DNA of 64,000 nt from Streptomyces sp. Act143 (GTDB lineage: Bacteria; Actinomycetota; Actinomycetes; Streptomycetales; Streptomycetaceae), in NCBI RefSeq assembly GCF_003143935.1, contig NZ_QFRX01000001.1, positions 98,110 to 162,109 of the forward strand. The letters run 5' to 3'. Numbering within the stretch: the stretch's first letter is position 1; each line of letters begins with the position of its first letter. A program made the position numbers and the translations under genes. The notes under the pieces are model-generated. The model saw only the letters and a list, made by a program, of their open reading frames with translations. It had not been told where the DNA came from and searched no databases. Of this stretch, positions 17,713-26,382 are shown in pieces.

Positions 17713-18954
17713 ATGACAACCATCTCCGGAATCCGGCCCCGCGCACTCGTCCGCGCCTCAGGCGGGCCCCGCTATGTCGTCGCCCTGGCCGTGGACGCGC
17801 TGGGCACCGGCCTGCTGCGGCCCTTTCTCCTGCTCTACGGCGTTACCGTGCTGAGGCTGTCCGCTCCGGTCACCGGTGCCGCCATGACGGTCGGCATCGT
17901 CGCGGGTCTGGGCTGCATGCCCGCCGTGGGCCGATGGCTGGACCGCGGCGCACGCAGCACGGTCGTGGCGGCGTCGATGCTGGTGCGGGTGCTGGGTGTG
18001 GCGTTGCTGCTGGCCGCCCCGGCGGGGTGCGTCTGGCTCTTCGCGACGGCGGCGCTCTTTCTGGGCATCGGCAACCAGGCCTGGCCGGCCGCCCATGCCA
18101 CGCTCGTGGCCACGGTCGCCCAGGGCCGGGAACGAGACACCGCTCTCGCGGGGGCCCGCGCCCTGCGCAACGCCGCCCTCGGTGTCGGCGCGCTCCTCGC
18201 GGCCGTTTGCCTGGCGGGCGGCACCACCGCACTGCGGGCGCTGGCGGCGGTCACCGCGCTCGCCTACCTCGCCGCGGCCGCGCTGGCGTGGTCGGTCCAC
18301 GTGCACGCCCGTCCGGCGACGGGGGCCCCGGCCAAGGCCCGGCACGACGAGCCCGCGCCGCGGATGCTCGACCTCTTCGCCGCCAATGTGGTCTACGTCT
18401 TCTGCCTCAACGTTCCCGAGGTCGCGCTCCCGCTGGTCCTGGTGACGCAGCTCCACGCGTCGCCGGTGTGGTCGGCAGCCGTCTTCGTGCTCAACACGGC
18501 ACTGGTCGTCACGCTGCAAGTGCCGGTGACCGTCCTCATGTCCCGTTTCTCCCGGCGGGCCGTGCTGGCCTTCTCCGGCGTGGTGCTGGCCGCGTCCTAC
18601 CTCGGCTTCCTCGCGGCCGGTTCACTGGGGCCCGGCTGGGGCGCCCCGGCCATGGTCGCGGTGTCCGTGGTCTGCACCGTCGGCGAGATCATCTATGCCG
18701 GCAGTGCGACCGCGCTCGTCACCGCACTCGCCCCGGCCCATGTGCTGGGACGTGCCCTCGCCCGTTTCCAGCTCTCCACGGGCTTCGGCCTCGCCGTCTC
18801 CCCGGCGGTCATCACCACGCTCGCACCCCGCGGACCAGCCGCCCTCTGGGGCAGCCTCGCCGCAGCGACCCTGCTCTCCGCGGCCGGCGTCGCCACCGAG
18901 AAGGACCAGGGAACACGGCTCGCACGCTCTCCTCGCTGTCCAGCTTCCCGATGA
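17713..18954 (+). CDS. MFS transporter
   Basis: The 413-residue protein has about 12 membrane segments, with a large cytoplasmic loop in the middle (HARPATGAPAKARHDEPAPR). Segments such as GPRYVVALAVDALGTGLLRP and GCMPAVGRWLDRGARS (motif A-like) fit the drug or metabolite exporters of the major facilitator superfamily. The substrate cannot be inferred. The start at ATG 17713 is chosen by homology; an upstream in-frame ATG lies at 17653, but that lies in the operator. The C-terminal tail after EKDQGT looks unusual and may be shifted relative to relatives. Confidence 0.75.
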   Translation: MTTISGIRPRALVRASGGPRYVVALAVDALGTGLLRPFLLLYGVTVLRLSAPVTGAAMTVGIVAGLGCMPAVGRWLDRGARSTVVAASMLVRVLGVALLLAAPAGCVWLFATAALFLGIGNQAWPAAHATLVATVAQGRERDTALAGARALRNAALGVGALLAAVCLAGGTTALRALAAVTALAYLAAAALAWSVHVHARPATGAPAKARHDEPAPRMLDLFAANVVYVFCLNVPEVALPLVLVTQLHASPVWSAAVFVLNTALVVTLQVPVTVLMSRFSRRAVLAFSGVVLAASYLGFLAAGSLGPGWGAPAMVAVSVVCTVGEIIYAGSATALVTALAPAHVLGRALARFQLSTGFGLAVSPAVITTLAPRGPAALWGSLAAATLLSAAGVATEKDQGTRLARSPRCPASR

Positions 18955-19225
18955 GGACGTCGGCCGACAGATCCACCGGCGATACGCGGTACTCGGCACC
19001 CCGGAGGGCACCGCTCACTACCGGGTGACTCATGGCGGTGACAGCCACTCCCAGCTTGACGGGGGACGGGCGCGGCTCCACGGGGCCCTGCCGCCTTCGA
19101 GGAAGGCGAATTCCGGGTCTTCGTCGGCTTCGCTTTCCCGGTGCCCTCGGCGATCTGGCAACTCAGGGTTACCCCGCTCCCCCGAACCACCCGACTCGCT
19201 CTTCTGCGGCGTTCGACAACTCGCC
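18955..19225. other. Gap with possible coding remnant
   Basis: On the minus strand, a coding-like stretch starts at ATG 19033 (MSHPVVSGALRGAEYR) and runs into the 3' end of the MFS gene. It has no convincing ribosome binding site or family. On the plus strand, GEFRVFVGFAFPVPSAIWQ near 19110-19170 also looks protein-like. I cannot support a functional gene in this gap. Confidence 0.25.
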
Positions 19226-20818
19226 TCAGCCGAACGCGGCCTTGAGGACGGTGAGTGCCGTTCGCGGGTCGGCGAGGGGCTGGTAGATGCCGGGGATCTC
19301 GTGGTCGTCGAGGCCGAGCAGGGTGTGGACCGCGTGCATCGCGCCGCGCACGGAGTACTCGACGGTGAAGACCACGTCTTGCGGGATCTCCGTGAACTGG
19401 CCCAGGAAGGCGAAGTTGGCCGCGCCGCGCGGGATCACCGGCGGCCGGTCGTGGGTGGTGCGTGGGGCGAACTGGCTGGTGATGTACGGCAGCATCACCG
19501 GGATCACGGTCGTGGTCGCCGCGACCTGCTCCTCGATGTCCGACAGGCCCAGATGGCCGAGGAGTTCGGTGAGGATCTCCCGGCCGGTCGCCTCGGCCAT
19601 CGGCTTGCCGATGAAGTCGCCCTCGTTATCGATGAACAGGCCATAGCCCCAGAGGGTGTAGACATCCTCGGGCTGCCCTTCGAAGTGCGGGGCGTGCGGC
19701 ACCACAAGGGACATGAGCCAGTTGGAGTCCTTGAAGGTCATCAGCGCGCCGGTGCCGGGCAGGTTGCCGGACAGCTCCTCGATGCGGTGCAGGAGCAGCG
19801 GGCTGCGCATGGTGAGGGTGAAGGACTCCCACTTCGCCTCGTCGACGTTACCGTTGAAGGCCGCCGGCCGGCCGAAGTCGTGGGCCTTGGCGGCGATCGC
19901 CTCCCACAACCGCCAGCCGCCGTCGCGCTTGTCGCGGATCAGAGCGGGGGCGCTGTCGTCGCTGCCGTAGGCCGCGTCGGCGGTCATCGACCCCAGAGTG
20001 AGGAACGCGTAGTCGGTGTCGGTGAGTTCGTGGACGTCCGGCTGTCCGGCGCGCTCGAGGTGCAGACGCCGAACTCGCCGGATGCCGTTCGCCTCCTCGG
20101 TGAAGTCCACGTCGGTGACCCGCACGCCGTGTTCGAAGACCACGCCGCCGGCCTCCAGCCAGGCGCGCAGCGGGCGGATGATCGAGTCGTACTGGTTCAG
20201 CCGGGTGCGGCGCACCCCGGACAGGGTGTGCATGCGCGGGAACTCCTGCATGAAACGCAGGAAGTAGCGCTTGAGCTCGATGGCGCTGTGCCAGTTCTGG
20301 AAGGCGAAGGTGGTGCGCCACATCGTCCAGAAGTTGGTCTCGAAGAAGTGCGGCGAGAAGAAGTCCTCGATCCGGCGGGCCCCGATCACGGTCTCGGGCA
20401 GCATCAGCAGCCGGGTCAGTTCCAGTCGGTCGCGGCTGTCGAGGCCGTAGTCGGCAGCGTCCAGGATCGTGGCGCCCTTGCCGATCAGGCGGGCCTTGGC
20501 GTCGGTGGGCCACTTGGCGTTGAAGTCACGGATCTCCTCGCGCACCGAGACGGTCGGGTCGGTGAGCGTGGGGATCGTCTCCAGGAGGTTCCACAGGCAG
20601 GTGTACGCCTCCTCCTCCAGCATGCGCCCGCCGCGGGTGACGTAGCCGGCGCTGTCGCCACCGCCGTCCATGGAGCCGCCGGCCACCGGCAGTTCCTCCA
20701 GGACGTGGATGTGCTCGCCGGGGAAGCCGCCGTCGCGGATCAGGAAGGCGGCGGCCGCCAGGGAGGCGATGCCGCCGCCGACGAGGTAGGCGTGCGACTG
20801 GTGCGGAGCGTCGGTCAT
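19226..20818 (-). CDS. ohyA: Oleate hydratase (myosin-cross-reactive antigen family)
   Basis: The 530-residue protein has the FAD-binding motif YLVGGGIASLAAAAFLIRDG (about 11-30), then HVLEELPVAGGSMDG and the MLEEEAYTCLWNLL catalytic-region segment. The C-terminal portion includes TVEYSVRGAMHAVHTLLGL. Oleate hydratases add water to the cis-9 double bond of oleate to give 10-hydroxystearate, using FAD structurally (EC 4.2.1.53). They detoxify unsaturated fatty acids. The ATG at 20818 is fixed by CGGAGG 7 bases upstream. Its neighbours are unrelated transporters, and control is unknown. Confidence 0.92.
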   Translation of the reverse strand: MTDAPHQSHAYLVGGGIASLAAAAFLIRDGGFPGEHIHVLEELPVAGGSMDGGGDSAGYVTRGGRMLEEEAYTCLWNLLETIPTLTDPTVSVREEIRDFNAKWPTDAKARLIGKGATILDAADYGLDSRDRLELTRLLMLPETVIGARRIEDFFSPHFFETNFWTMWRTTFAFQNWHSAIELKRYFLRFMQEFPRMHTLSGVRRTRLNQYDSIIRPLRAWLEAGGVVFEHGVRVTDVDFTEEANGIRRVRRLHLERAGQPDVHELTDTDYAFLTLGSMTADAAYGSDDSAPALIRDKRDGGWRLWEAIAAKAHDFGRPAAFNGNVDEAKWESFTLTMRSPLLLHRIEELSGNLPGTGALMTFKDSNWLMSLVVPHAPHFEGQPEDVYTLWGYGLFIDNEGDFIGKPMAEATGREILTELLGHLGLSDIEEQVAATTTVIPVMLPYITSQFAPRTTHDRPPVIPRGAANFAFLGQFTEIPQDVVFTVEYSVRGAMHAVHTLLGLDDHEIPGIYQPLADPRTALTVLKAAFG

Positions 20819-21111
20819 GACGTCCCTCCGATCTGCCGCCGGTGTCTCACGGGCGGCCGGCAGTGTTCTCGGGCCGCGCCCGCCGGTGAGCCACAGGTGT
20901 GTGAGGTCGGCGGCGGGCGGGGCGGCGCCGGCTCGGTCCGGCCGAGCGTGACGCCCGTGCCGTCCAGTCAACTCGCGGGGTGTTCGAGCAGGCAGGGGCC
21001 AGATGTCCCTGCCGGCGCGCCGAGGGGCCCGGACCTGGTGCGGGTCGTCGACCCGACGGCCGCGCGGCGCGGTTCCACCCGGTCCTCGGGCTGAACGGTG
21101 CCCGCGCTCGC

Positions 21112-21160
21112 CGCCGCCCTCGCCGAGGCGGCGCAGGGAACTGCCTCGGCGAGGGCGGCG
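21112..21160. terminator. 18-bp perfect hairpin
   Basis: CGCCGCCCTCGCCGAGGC (21112-21129) pairs perfectly with its complement at 21143-21160 across a 13-nt loop. It lies between the MFS gene at 21490-22959 and the oleate hydratase, both on the minus strand. It could end the MFS transcript; no T-run follows on either strand. Confidence 0.5.
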
Positions 21161-21267
21161 TATCTGAGCCCCCGCCCCCTCCACACCACCACGGCCATCG
21201 CCCTCGGCACCGGCGGTCAGGCCTCGCCGATCGCCGTACCGAAGCCGCCGGTCTTGCGGGAAGCCGC

Positions 21268-21489
21268 AACCTTCCCTGACCGGGTCCCCGATAGCTCGAC
21301 GGCACCGGATCGTCTCCCGAACAACCTCAGTCCAGGTGTCGGAACCCTCCCGGACCGGGACCCCCGAACGGCTCGACGACGGCGAGTCTCCTCCCGATCA
21401 ACGCCAGTCCAGGTGCCGGAGCCTTCCCGCACCAGGTCTCCCCATAGCTCAACGACGCCGGGCCGTCCCGACCAAGGTCGGTGTCGTCG
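21268..21489. repeat. Three imperfect 75-77 bp tandem repeats
   Basis: Copies start at about 21268, 21343 and 21420. Each opens with an AACCYTCCC-like motif, contains a GCTCRACGRC block in the middle and ends, in the first two, with AGTCCAGGTGYCGG. The periods are 75 and 77 bp, so they do not keep a reading frame. The array ends at the MFS stop codon. No start, ribosome binding site or known element is evident. The rest of 20819-21267 apart from the hairpin shows nothing else I can support. Confidence 0.55.
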
Positions 21490-22959
21490 TCAACGACCGC
21501 TCGTGGACACCTCGTTCGGCGTCCTGACGGACCCCGGGCCGGTGGCACGGTGCGGCGCCGCGGAGCCTTCCGCGGGCTGGGACCTGGCCAGCCACAGACC
21601 GGTGATCACGGCGGTGGCCAAGGTCACCGCGCCCGCGGCCACGAAGGCGTCGTCGAGTCCGGTCTCGAGGGAGGCGCCGCCGGACTGCCGGGTGCGGACG
21701 ACGGCTCCGAGCACCGCCACGCCGAGCACCGCGCCGATCTGCCGGGTGGTGCTGCTGATGCCGGAGGCGAGGCCGCCTTCTTGCGGGCTGACCGCCTGGA
21801 TGGCGGCGCCGGTCAGCGGGGACATGGTCAGGGCGAAGCCGACACCGATGACTCCCAGCCGCCACCAGACATTGCCGTAGCCGGTGCCGGCGTGCACCGT
21901 GCCCAGCGCCATCAGCCCGCCTCCGGCCAGGGCCAGGCCGATGGTGACCACGACACGGAAGCCGTAGCGGGCTGCGAGCCGGCCCGCGAACGGGCTGACG
22001 ATCACCATGGCGAGGGAGACGGGAAGGGTCTGCAGGCCGGCGCGCAGGATCGAGCTGCCCTGGACGTACACGAAGAACTGGGAGAAGAAGAACGACGAGC
22101 CCATGAGCGCGAACCCCACCACGATCATGGCGGTGTTGGACACGGTGAACAGTCGCTGCCGGAACAGCCGCAGCGGCAGCATCGGCGCGGTGCGACGCGC
22201 TTCGACGGCGACGAAGGCGGCGAGGAGGAGCGCCGCGGCGGCGAAGCTGCCCAGGATGACCGGTGCGGTCCAGCCGCGCGCGCCACCTTCGATCAGCCCG
22301 TAGGTCAGGGCCCCCACCGCCAGGCAGGACAGCACCGTGCCCGGGACGTCGATCGCGGGGGCGTTCGGATTGCGGGACTCGCCGAGGCGGCGCAGGCCGA
22401 CCAGCAGCAGGACCACGCCGATGGGCAGATTGACCAGGAAGACGGCGGGCCAGCCGAAGGCGTCGGTCAGCACGCCGCCGGCCACGGGCCCGGCAGCCAG
22501 GCCGAGTCCGCTCAAGCCGGCCCACAGCCCGATCGCCTTGATGCGTTCCTGCGGCACGGGATACGCGGCGGCGAGCAGGGCCAGCGAGGCAGGGCTGAGC
22601 GCCGCCGCCCCGACGCCCTGGAGCATCCGGCCGGCGACCAGCCAGCCGACCGAGGGCGCGAGGCTGCACAGCACCGACGCGGCGGTGAACACCGCCACGC
22701 CGGCCAGGTACACCCGCTTGCGACCGAACCGGTCGGCGAAGACACCACCGGACAGCAGCAGCATCGCGACCAGCAGCACGTACGCGTCGACGATCCACTG
22801 CAGACCGGTCAGTTCGGTGTGCAGCCGGTGCTGCATGTCGGGCAGCGCCGCTCCGACGATCGTGTTGTCGAGCAGCACCATGAACTGGCCCAAGCAGGTC
22901 ACCGTGAGCAGCACGGCCCGGTCGGGGCGACCGCCTGCAGCCGCGGGCGATGCAGCCAT
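21490..22959 (-). CDS. MFS drug exporter, DHA2 (EmrB/QacA) family
   Basis: The 489-residue protein has the 14-segment layout of the DHA2 family. The first helix region has LGQFMVLLDNTIVGAALPDM, motif A is GGVFADRFGRKRVYLAG, and motif C is GLGLAAGPVAGGVLTDAFGW. These proton antiporters export drugs and antibiotics. The start is chosen at ATG 22959 because AGAGGAA lies 6 bases upstream. It is divergent from a TetR gene with two matching 23-bp operators in the gap, so it is almost certainly controlled by that repressor. Confidence 0.9.
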   Translation of the reverse strand: MAASPAAAGGRPDRAVLLTVTCLGQFMVLLDNTIVGAALPDMQHRLHTELTGLQWIVDAYVLLVAMLLLSGGVFADRFGRKRVYLAGVAVFTAASVLCSLAPSVGWLVAGRMLQGVGAAALSPASLALLAAAYPVPQERIKAIGLWAGLSGLGLAAGPVAGGVLTDAFGWPAVFLVNLPIGVVLLLVGLRRLGESRNPNAPAIDVPGTVLSCLAVGALTYGLIEGGARGWTAPVILGSFAAAALLLAAFVAVEARRTAPMLPLRLFRQRLFTVSNTAMIVVGFALMGSSFFFSQFFVYVQGSSILRAGLQTLPVSLAMVIVSPFAGRLAARYGFRVVVTIGLALAGGGLMALGTVHAGTGYGNVWWRLGVIGVGFALTMSPLTGAAIQAVSPQEGGLASGISSTTRQIGAVLGVAVLGAVVRTRQSGGASLETGLDDAFVAAGAVTLATAVITGLWLARSQPAEGSAAPHRATGPGSVRTPNEVSTSGR

Positions 22960-23023
22960 GGGGATTCCTCTCCCTCGGTGGGTGCGCCTCGCCACGGCCG
23001 ACGCGGCCGACCTCCGGGCGCCT

Positions 23024-23095
23024 TAACGCAGCCGTCGACTGCGTTAGGCGACTGTACGGAGACCTCACCCACTAACGCAAGTGGCAACTGCGTTA
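23024..23095. promoter_or_regulatory. Two TetR operators, TAACGCA-N9-TGCGTTA
   Basis: Identical 7-bp arms occur at 23024-23046 and at 23073-23095, both with a 9-bp spacer, 49 bp apart. One lies toward the MFS gene. The other ends 10 bp before the TetR start. This is a classical double-operator repressor site and predicts autorepression plus control of the exporter. Confidence 0.8.
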
Positions 23096-23105
23096 AGGTG
23101 GGGGA

Positions 23106-23672
23106 ATGGAGGATCAACAGCGAGCCCGGCGACCCGGCGGGCGCGGCGCCCGGGTCGGCGCGGCGGTGCACCAGGCCGTCACCGACCTGGTCAACGAGCG
23201 CGGCTACGGCAAGTTCACCGTCGGCGACGTCGCGGCGCGCGCGGGCGTGGCCGACAGCAGCATCTACCGCCGGTGGGGCAACCTGGAGGCCCTGCTCGCC
23301 GACGTGGTGCTGACCCGGCTCAACGCCAGGTCACCGATGCCCGACACCGGGAGCCTGGCCGGCGACCTGCGCACCTACGCGGCCCAGGTGGCCCGCGAGA
23401 TCACCGGGCCCGACGGCCTGGCGCTGCTGCGCCTGGCCGTCGCCCTGTCCGGCGACGGTGAGCAGGGCGTGCGGGCGCGCGACGATCTCCTCGCCGAACG
23501 CGCCCGGCAACTGGATTCCATGCTCGATCGCGCCCGCGAGCGCGGCGAGAACGCACCCGACGCGCTCGGCGTGCTGGACCATGTGATGGCCCCGATGTAT
23601 GTCCGCGTCCTGTTCGGCCTGGGCCCGCTCACCCCGGACTATGTCGACGGACTGGTCGACCGCCTGCTGTGA
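23106..23672 (+). CDS. TetR/AcrR family repressor of the adjacent exporter
   Basis: The 188-residue protein has an Arg-rich N-terminal arm, then the HTH with YGKFTVGDVAARAGVADSSI and YRRWGNLEALLADVVL (about 34-70). The ligand-binding domain resembles the TetR_C_11/16 type. The start follows GGTGGGGG and lies directly after the second operator. Its role is inferred from the divergent DHA2 exporter and the two shared operators. The inducer is probably an exporter substrate. It converges with the phosphotransferase gene. Confidence 0.88.
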   Translation: MEDQQRARRPGGRGARVGAAVHQAVTDLVNERGYGKFTVGDVAARAGVADSSIYRRWGNLEALLADVVLTRLNARSPMPDTGSLAGDLRTYAAQVAREITGPDGLALLRLAVALSGDGEQGVRARDDLLAERARQLDSMLDRARERGENAPDALGVLDHVMAPMYVRVLFGLGPLTPDYVDGLVDRLL

Positions 23673-23715
23673 CCTCGGCCGATCCTCTGACCGCGCCCTG
23701 GACGGCGAGGTCGGT

Positions 23716-24681
23716 TCACAAGGACGAGGACCTGACGTCGGCGAGCAGGGGCGCGAAGTACCCGCCGTTGCCCTCGGCGAAGCCGGCGAGCATGGCGGCG
23801 GCGTCGGCGCGGTCGGTCTCGTCGGGTTCGTCGGCGGTCAACTCGTTCTGCAGGATCCACATTTCGAGCATGACGGAGTAGCCGAGGAGCACGTCAGGGC
23901 CGCCCGCCGCGTCCAGCTCCGCCACGGCGACACGACGGACCACGTCCCGCAGCGGTGCGCGCTCGTCGGGGTCGCCGGGGCCGAAGGCCATTTTGACGAG
24001 CTCGTTGAGGTCGATCGCGAGGGGTGCGACGACGGCGAACTCGAAGTCGAGCAGGGCGACGACCCGGCCCTCGTGCCACAAGGTGTTCGGGGTGCAGAAG
24101 TCGCCGTGGTTGAGTGCCGTGGCCGCCTTGGGCAGGGCGGTCCAGAAGCGCTCGAGCGCCCGGCCGAGTCCCTTGGCCTGCTGTGCAGTCAGCTCTCCGG
24201 CTGTGACGAGCCGTTGGAGCGCTGCCGACGCCTCGGCCGGGCTGTCGGGGAAGAACGGTGAACGGGGGCGGGCGTGGGGCGCGGCGGCGGCCACGTCGAC
24301 ACGGTGGATGTGACGGGCTCGTTCCCACATCTGCCCGACGGCGCGTGACCGGGCGGCGGGGTCCAGCGACGGCCACACCTCCTCCAGGTTCCGGCCGGGC
24401 ACCCGGCGGGTCAGCACCCATGCGTGGCCGTTCCGGACGCCCGCGTCGATGACCGGCGGGTGGCCGATCTCCGGGGGCAGGAGGCTCACCAGCCGCCTCT
24501 CACGGAACAGGTCCGTCGTTCCCGGCCTGGTCGCGACACGTACGACAAGGTCATCGGTCAGCCACGTGGCATTGGTCCAGCCTCGGCCGCGCTCGGCACT
24601 GCCGAGGTCTGCTCCGTGTTCGCGGAGGACCGCCTCGGCCACGCGCCCGGGAACGGAGGTGCGGAAGTCGCCGTGTGTCAC
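23716..24681 (-). CDS. Aminoglycoside phosphotransferase-fold kinase (APH family)
   Basis: The 321-residue protein has the kinase catalytic loop LNHGDFCTPNTLWHEGRVV (His-Gly-Asp and Asn, about 191-209) and the metal-binding segment ALLDFEFA. The N-terminal lobe includes GWTNATWLTDDLVVRVAT. These enzymes phosphorylate small molecules such as aminoglycosides, choline or homoserine using ATP. The divergent sequence does not identify the substrate. The start is GTG. It stands alone between the TetR gene and the lipoprotein gene. Confidence 0.82.
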   Translation of the reverse strand: MTHGDFRTSVPGRVAEAVLREHGADLGSAERGRGWTNATWLTDDLVVRVATRPGTTDLFRERRLVSLLPPEIGHPPVIDAGVRNGHAWVLTRRVPGRNLEEVWPSLDPAARSRAVGQMWERARHIHRVDVAAAAPHARPRSPFFPDSPAEASAALQRLVTAGELTAQQAKGLGRALERFWTALPKAATALNHGDFCTPNTLWHEGRVVALLDFEFAVVAPLAIDLNELVKMAFGPGDPDERAPLRDVVRRVAVAELDAAGGPDVLLGYSVMLEMWILQNELTADEPDETDRADAAAMLAGFAEGNGGYFAPLLADVRSSSL

Positions 24682-24747
24682 AGCGGCACGCTAACAAGAT
24701 CCCGGTCGGCGAACGCATCACCGTGAAGCGTGCTCCGCCGCGGGCAG

Positions 24748-25746
24748 TCAGCCCGCGGCGGGGGCGGTGAGAACGTTGGTGCCCAACGGATCGATCGTGA
24801 TCCCCGAGGGCCGATCCGGGCCGGAGGGCCACCAAGGGGCGCCGACCGAGGCCCACAGCACGGCGCCTACCCCGTCGGAGCCCTCGTCGGCCGGGCCGGC
24901 CGGCAGCGCGACGCGAACCCGCACGGTCCGTGACGCACCCGGTTCGAGAGCGAACACCTCGCTCTCGATGTACGTCCGTCCCGTCAGGTCCTCCCACCGC
25001 CCTGCGCGGTCGATCGACCAACGCACGTGCTCTGTGGAGGCGTTCTGTGTGCCGGGAGCCAGGGAGACCGCGACGCGCAGACCGGAGCGGGTGCGGTCGC
25101 CGGCCGAGTTGCGCACCCGCACCCGCCATTCCACCGCCGCGCCGCCCGGGGCGGCCCTGAGAAGGTCCGGCACCGTGACCGTGAGGTGCGTGGCGTCCAC
25201 GGGAAGACGCAACCGCGCCGCGGTCGCCGCCGGATGGGCGGCCGGATTCCGGCCGTCCTCGGTGATCTGCGCGGACACCATGTCGTACGCGGCACGGGGC
25301 CGGTTGTTCGCGTACTCGTGCTGCTGGTCCGCGGCGAACAGCCGGAAGTCGATCCGGGTGAGCGTCTTGCCGCCCTGCCGGAGCGGAACCCGGGCGACGT
25401 ACTCGCCGTTGTCGTCCTGCTCGTTGGTCCAGGAGAGTCTGACATCCCGCCACCGTCCGTCCTCACGGACCTGGAGCCGGTCGGCGACGGTGCCGACGTA
25501 GACCGCCAGGGAGCGGTGGTCGGCCTGCGCGGATGCAACTCCCGCCACCGATGCGTGGAACGGGAACGGTGGGCCGCCGGGGACCAGCGTGCGGCCGTCC
25601 GCGCCGAGACGGACGACCGGCCGGGACGCCGCCCCGCCCGCCGACGGCTCCCGGGTCGGCGAGGTCCGCGGGCCGCCACACCCGGCGACCGCCGTAGCGG
25701 CGGCGAGCAGCATCGCCGCCGTGCCGAGACCGAACGTCCGTGACAT
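24748..25746 (-). CDS. Putative lipoprotein with beta-sandwich content
   Basis: The 332-residue precursor has a lipoprotein signal peptide ending in LAAATAVAGC at Cys 23. After a Ser/Pro-rich linker, the body is beta-rich with no catalytic motif. The stretch VEWRVRVRNSAGDRTRSGLR resembles a signal-side immunoglobulin-like domain, as does the segment with EVFALEPGASRTVRVRVALP. It probably sits on the outer face of the membrane. GGAGG precedes ATG 25746. The function is unknown, and I see no partner gene. Confidence 0.7.
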   Translation of the reverse strand: MSRTFGLGTAAMLLAAATAVAGCGGPRTSPTREPSAGGAASRPVVRLGADGRTLVPGGPPFPFHASVAGVASAQADHRSLAVYVGTVADRLQVREDGRWRDVRLSWTNEQDDNGEYVARVPLRQGGKTLTRIDFRLFAADQQHEYANNRPRAAYDMVSAQITEDGRNPAAHPAATAARLRLPVDATHLTVTVPDLLRAAPGGAAVEWRVRVRNSAGDRTRSGLRVAVSLAPGTQNASTEHVRWSIDRAGRWEDLTGRTYIESEVFALEPGASRTVRVRVALPAGPADEGSDGVGAVLWASVGAPWWPSGPDRPSGITIDPLGTNVLTAPAAG

Positions 25747-25955
25747 GGGCGATCCTCCGCGCCGGATGGTGTCCGCGACACCGTCTCACAGCCGATGCCC
25801 TGCCGCTCCTCCAGGTCGGACGCCATTCAGCCGGCGCGCTGTTGCCCTGCCGGCCGAGTCGGCCGTCGTCGACGGCGGGGACAAGGCGATGGCCATGGCC
25901 CAACGGCATTGCCGGGGTGTCGAGTTGCTGTGGTGGATGGCGTACCGCGAGTCAC

Positions 25956-25970
25956 TATGATCTTGATCAT
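25956..25970 (+). promoter_or_regulatory. Leaderless promoter with overlapping dyad
   Basis: The -10 hexamer TATGAT (25956-25961) is overlapped by the dyad ATGATC-TT-GATCAT (25957-25970), which reaches the start codon. Binding of any protein to this dyad would occlude both promoter and translation start. No -35 match is convincing. Confidence 0.4.
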
Positions 25971-26253
25971 GACAGTGCAGAACCCCGAAAAGGCTCCGTC
26001 CCGCAAGCAGCGGCTCCAGGAGAAGCAGCGCCGCCAGCTGCTGGCGGTCGACATGGTGGACAAGGCCGAGGTCAAGGTGCGCAAGGCGGAGTCCGAACTG
26101 GCCGTGGCGGTCACCGAGGCCGTCCGCGTCTTCGGTGACGAGAAATCCGCGTCAGAGGGACTCGACATGCCGGTCGAGGCCGTCCAGCGCTTCCTCGCCA
26201 TGGCGCTGGAGGCCGGCGTCGACCCCGTCGACCAGGCGGACGCCGCGACCTGA
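25969..26253 (+). CDS. Small conserved hypothetical protein
   Basis: The 94-residue protein is highly helical and charged, beginning MTVQNPEKAPSRKQRLQEKQ, with a basic first half and an acidic helical second half (SASEGLDMPVEAVQRFLAMA) that resembles a helix-turn-helix. The frame extends upstream, but TATGAT at 25956-25961 is a near-ideal -10 box. It would place transcription initiation at the ATG 25969, giving a leaderless message. A 14-bp dyad, ATGATC-TT-GATCAT (25957-25970), overlaps the box and start and could be an operator. The function is unknown. Confidence 0.65.
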   Translation: MTVQNPEKAPSRKQRLQEKQRRQLLAVDMVDKAEVKVRKAESELAVAVTEAVRVFGDEKSASEGLDMPVEAVQRFLAMALEAGVDPVDQADAAT

Positions 26254-26271
26254 CCCCGTCTGCCCCGCACG

Positions 26272-26315
26272 GGGGGTGCCGGAGCGTGAACCGGGCGGGC
26301 TCCTCCGGCACCCCC
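26272..26315. terminator. Bidirectional terminator hairpin
   Basis: A perfect 13-bp stem, GGGGGTGCCGGAG (26272-26284) with CTCCGGCACCCCC (26303-26315), is separated by 18 nt. It sits between the convergent small gene and the tannase gene and could end both transcripts. Confidence 0.75.
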
Positions 26316-26382
26316 GAATCGGGGGTCGCTGACAGGGGCCGGCTCCGCCACGGGCCGGGGCGGCCCGTGGCGGCGGGGTCCG

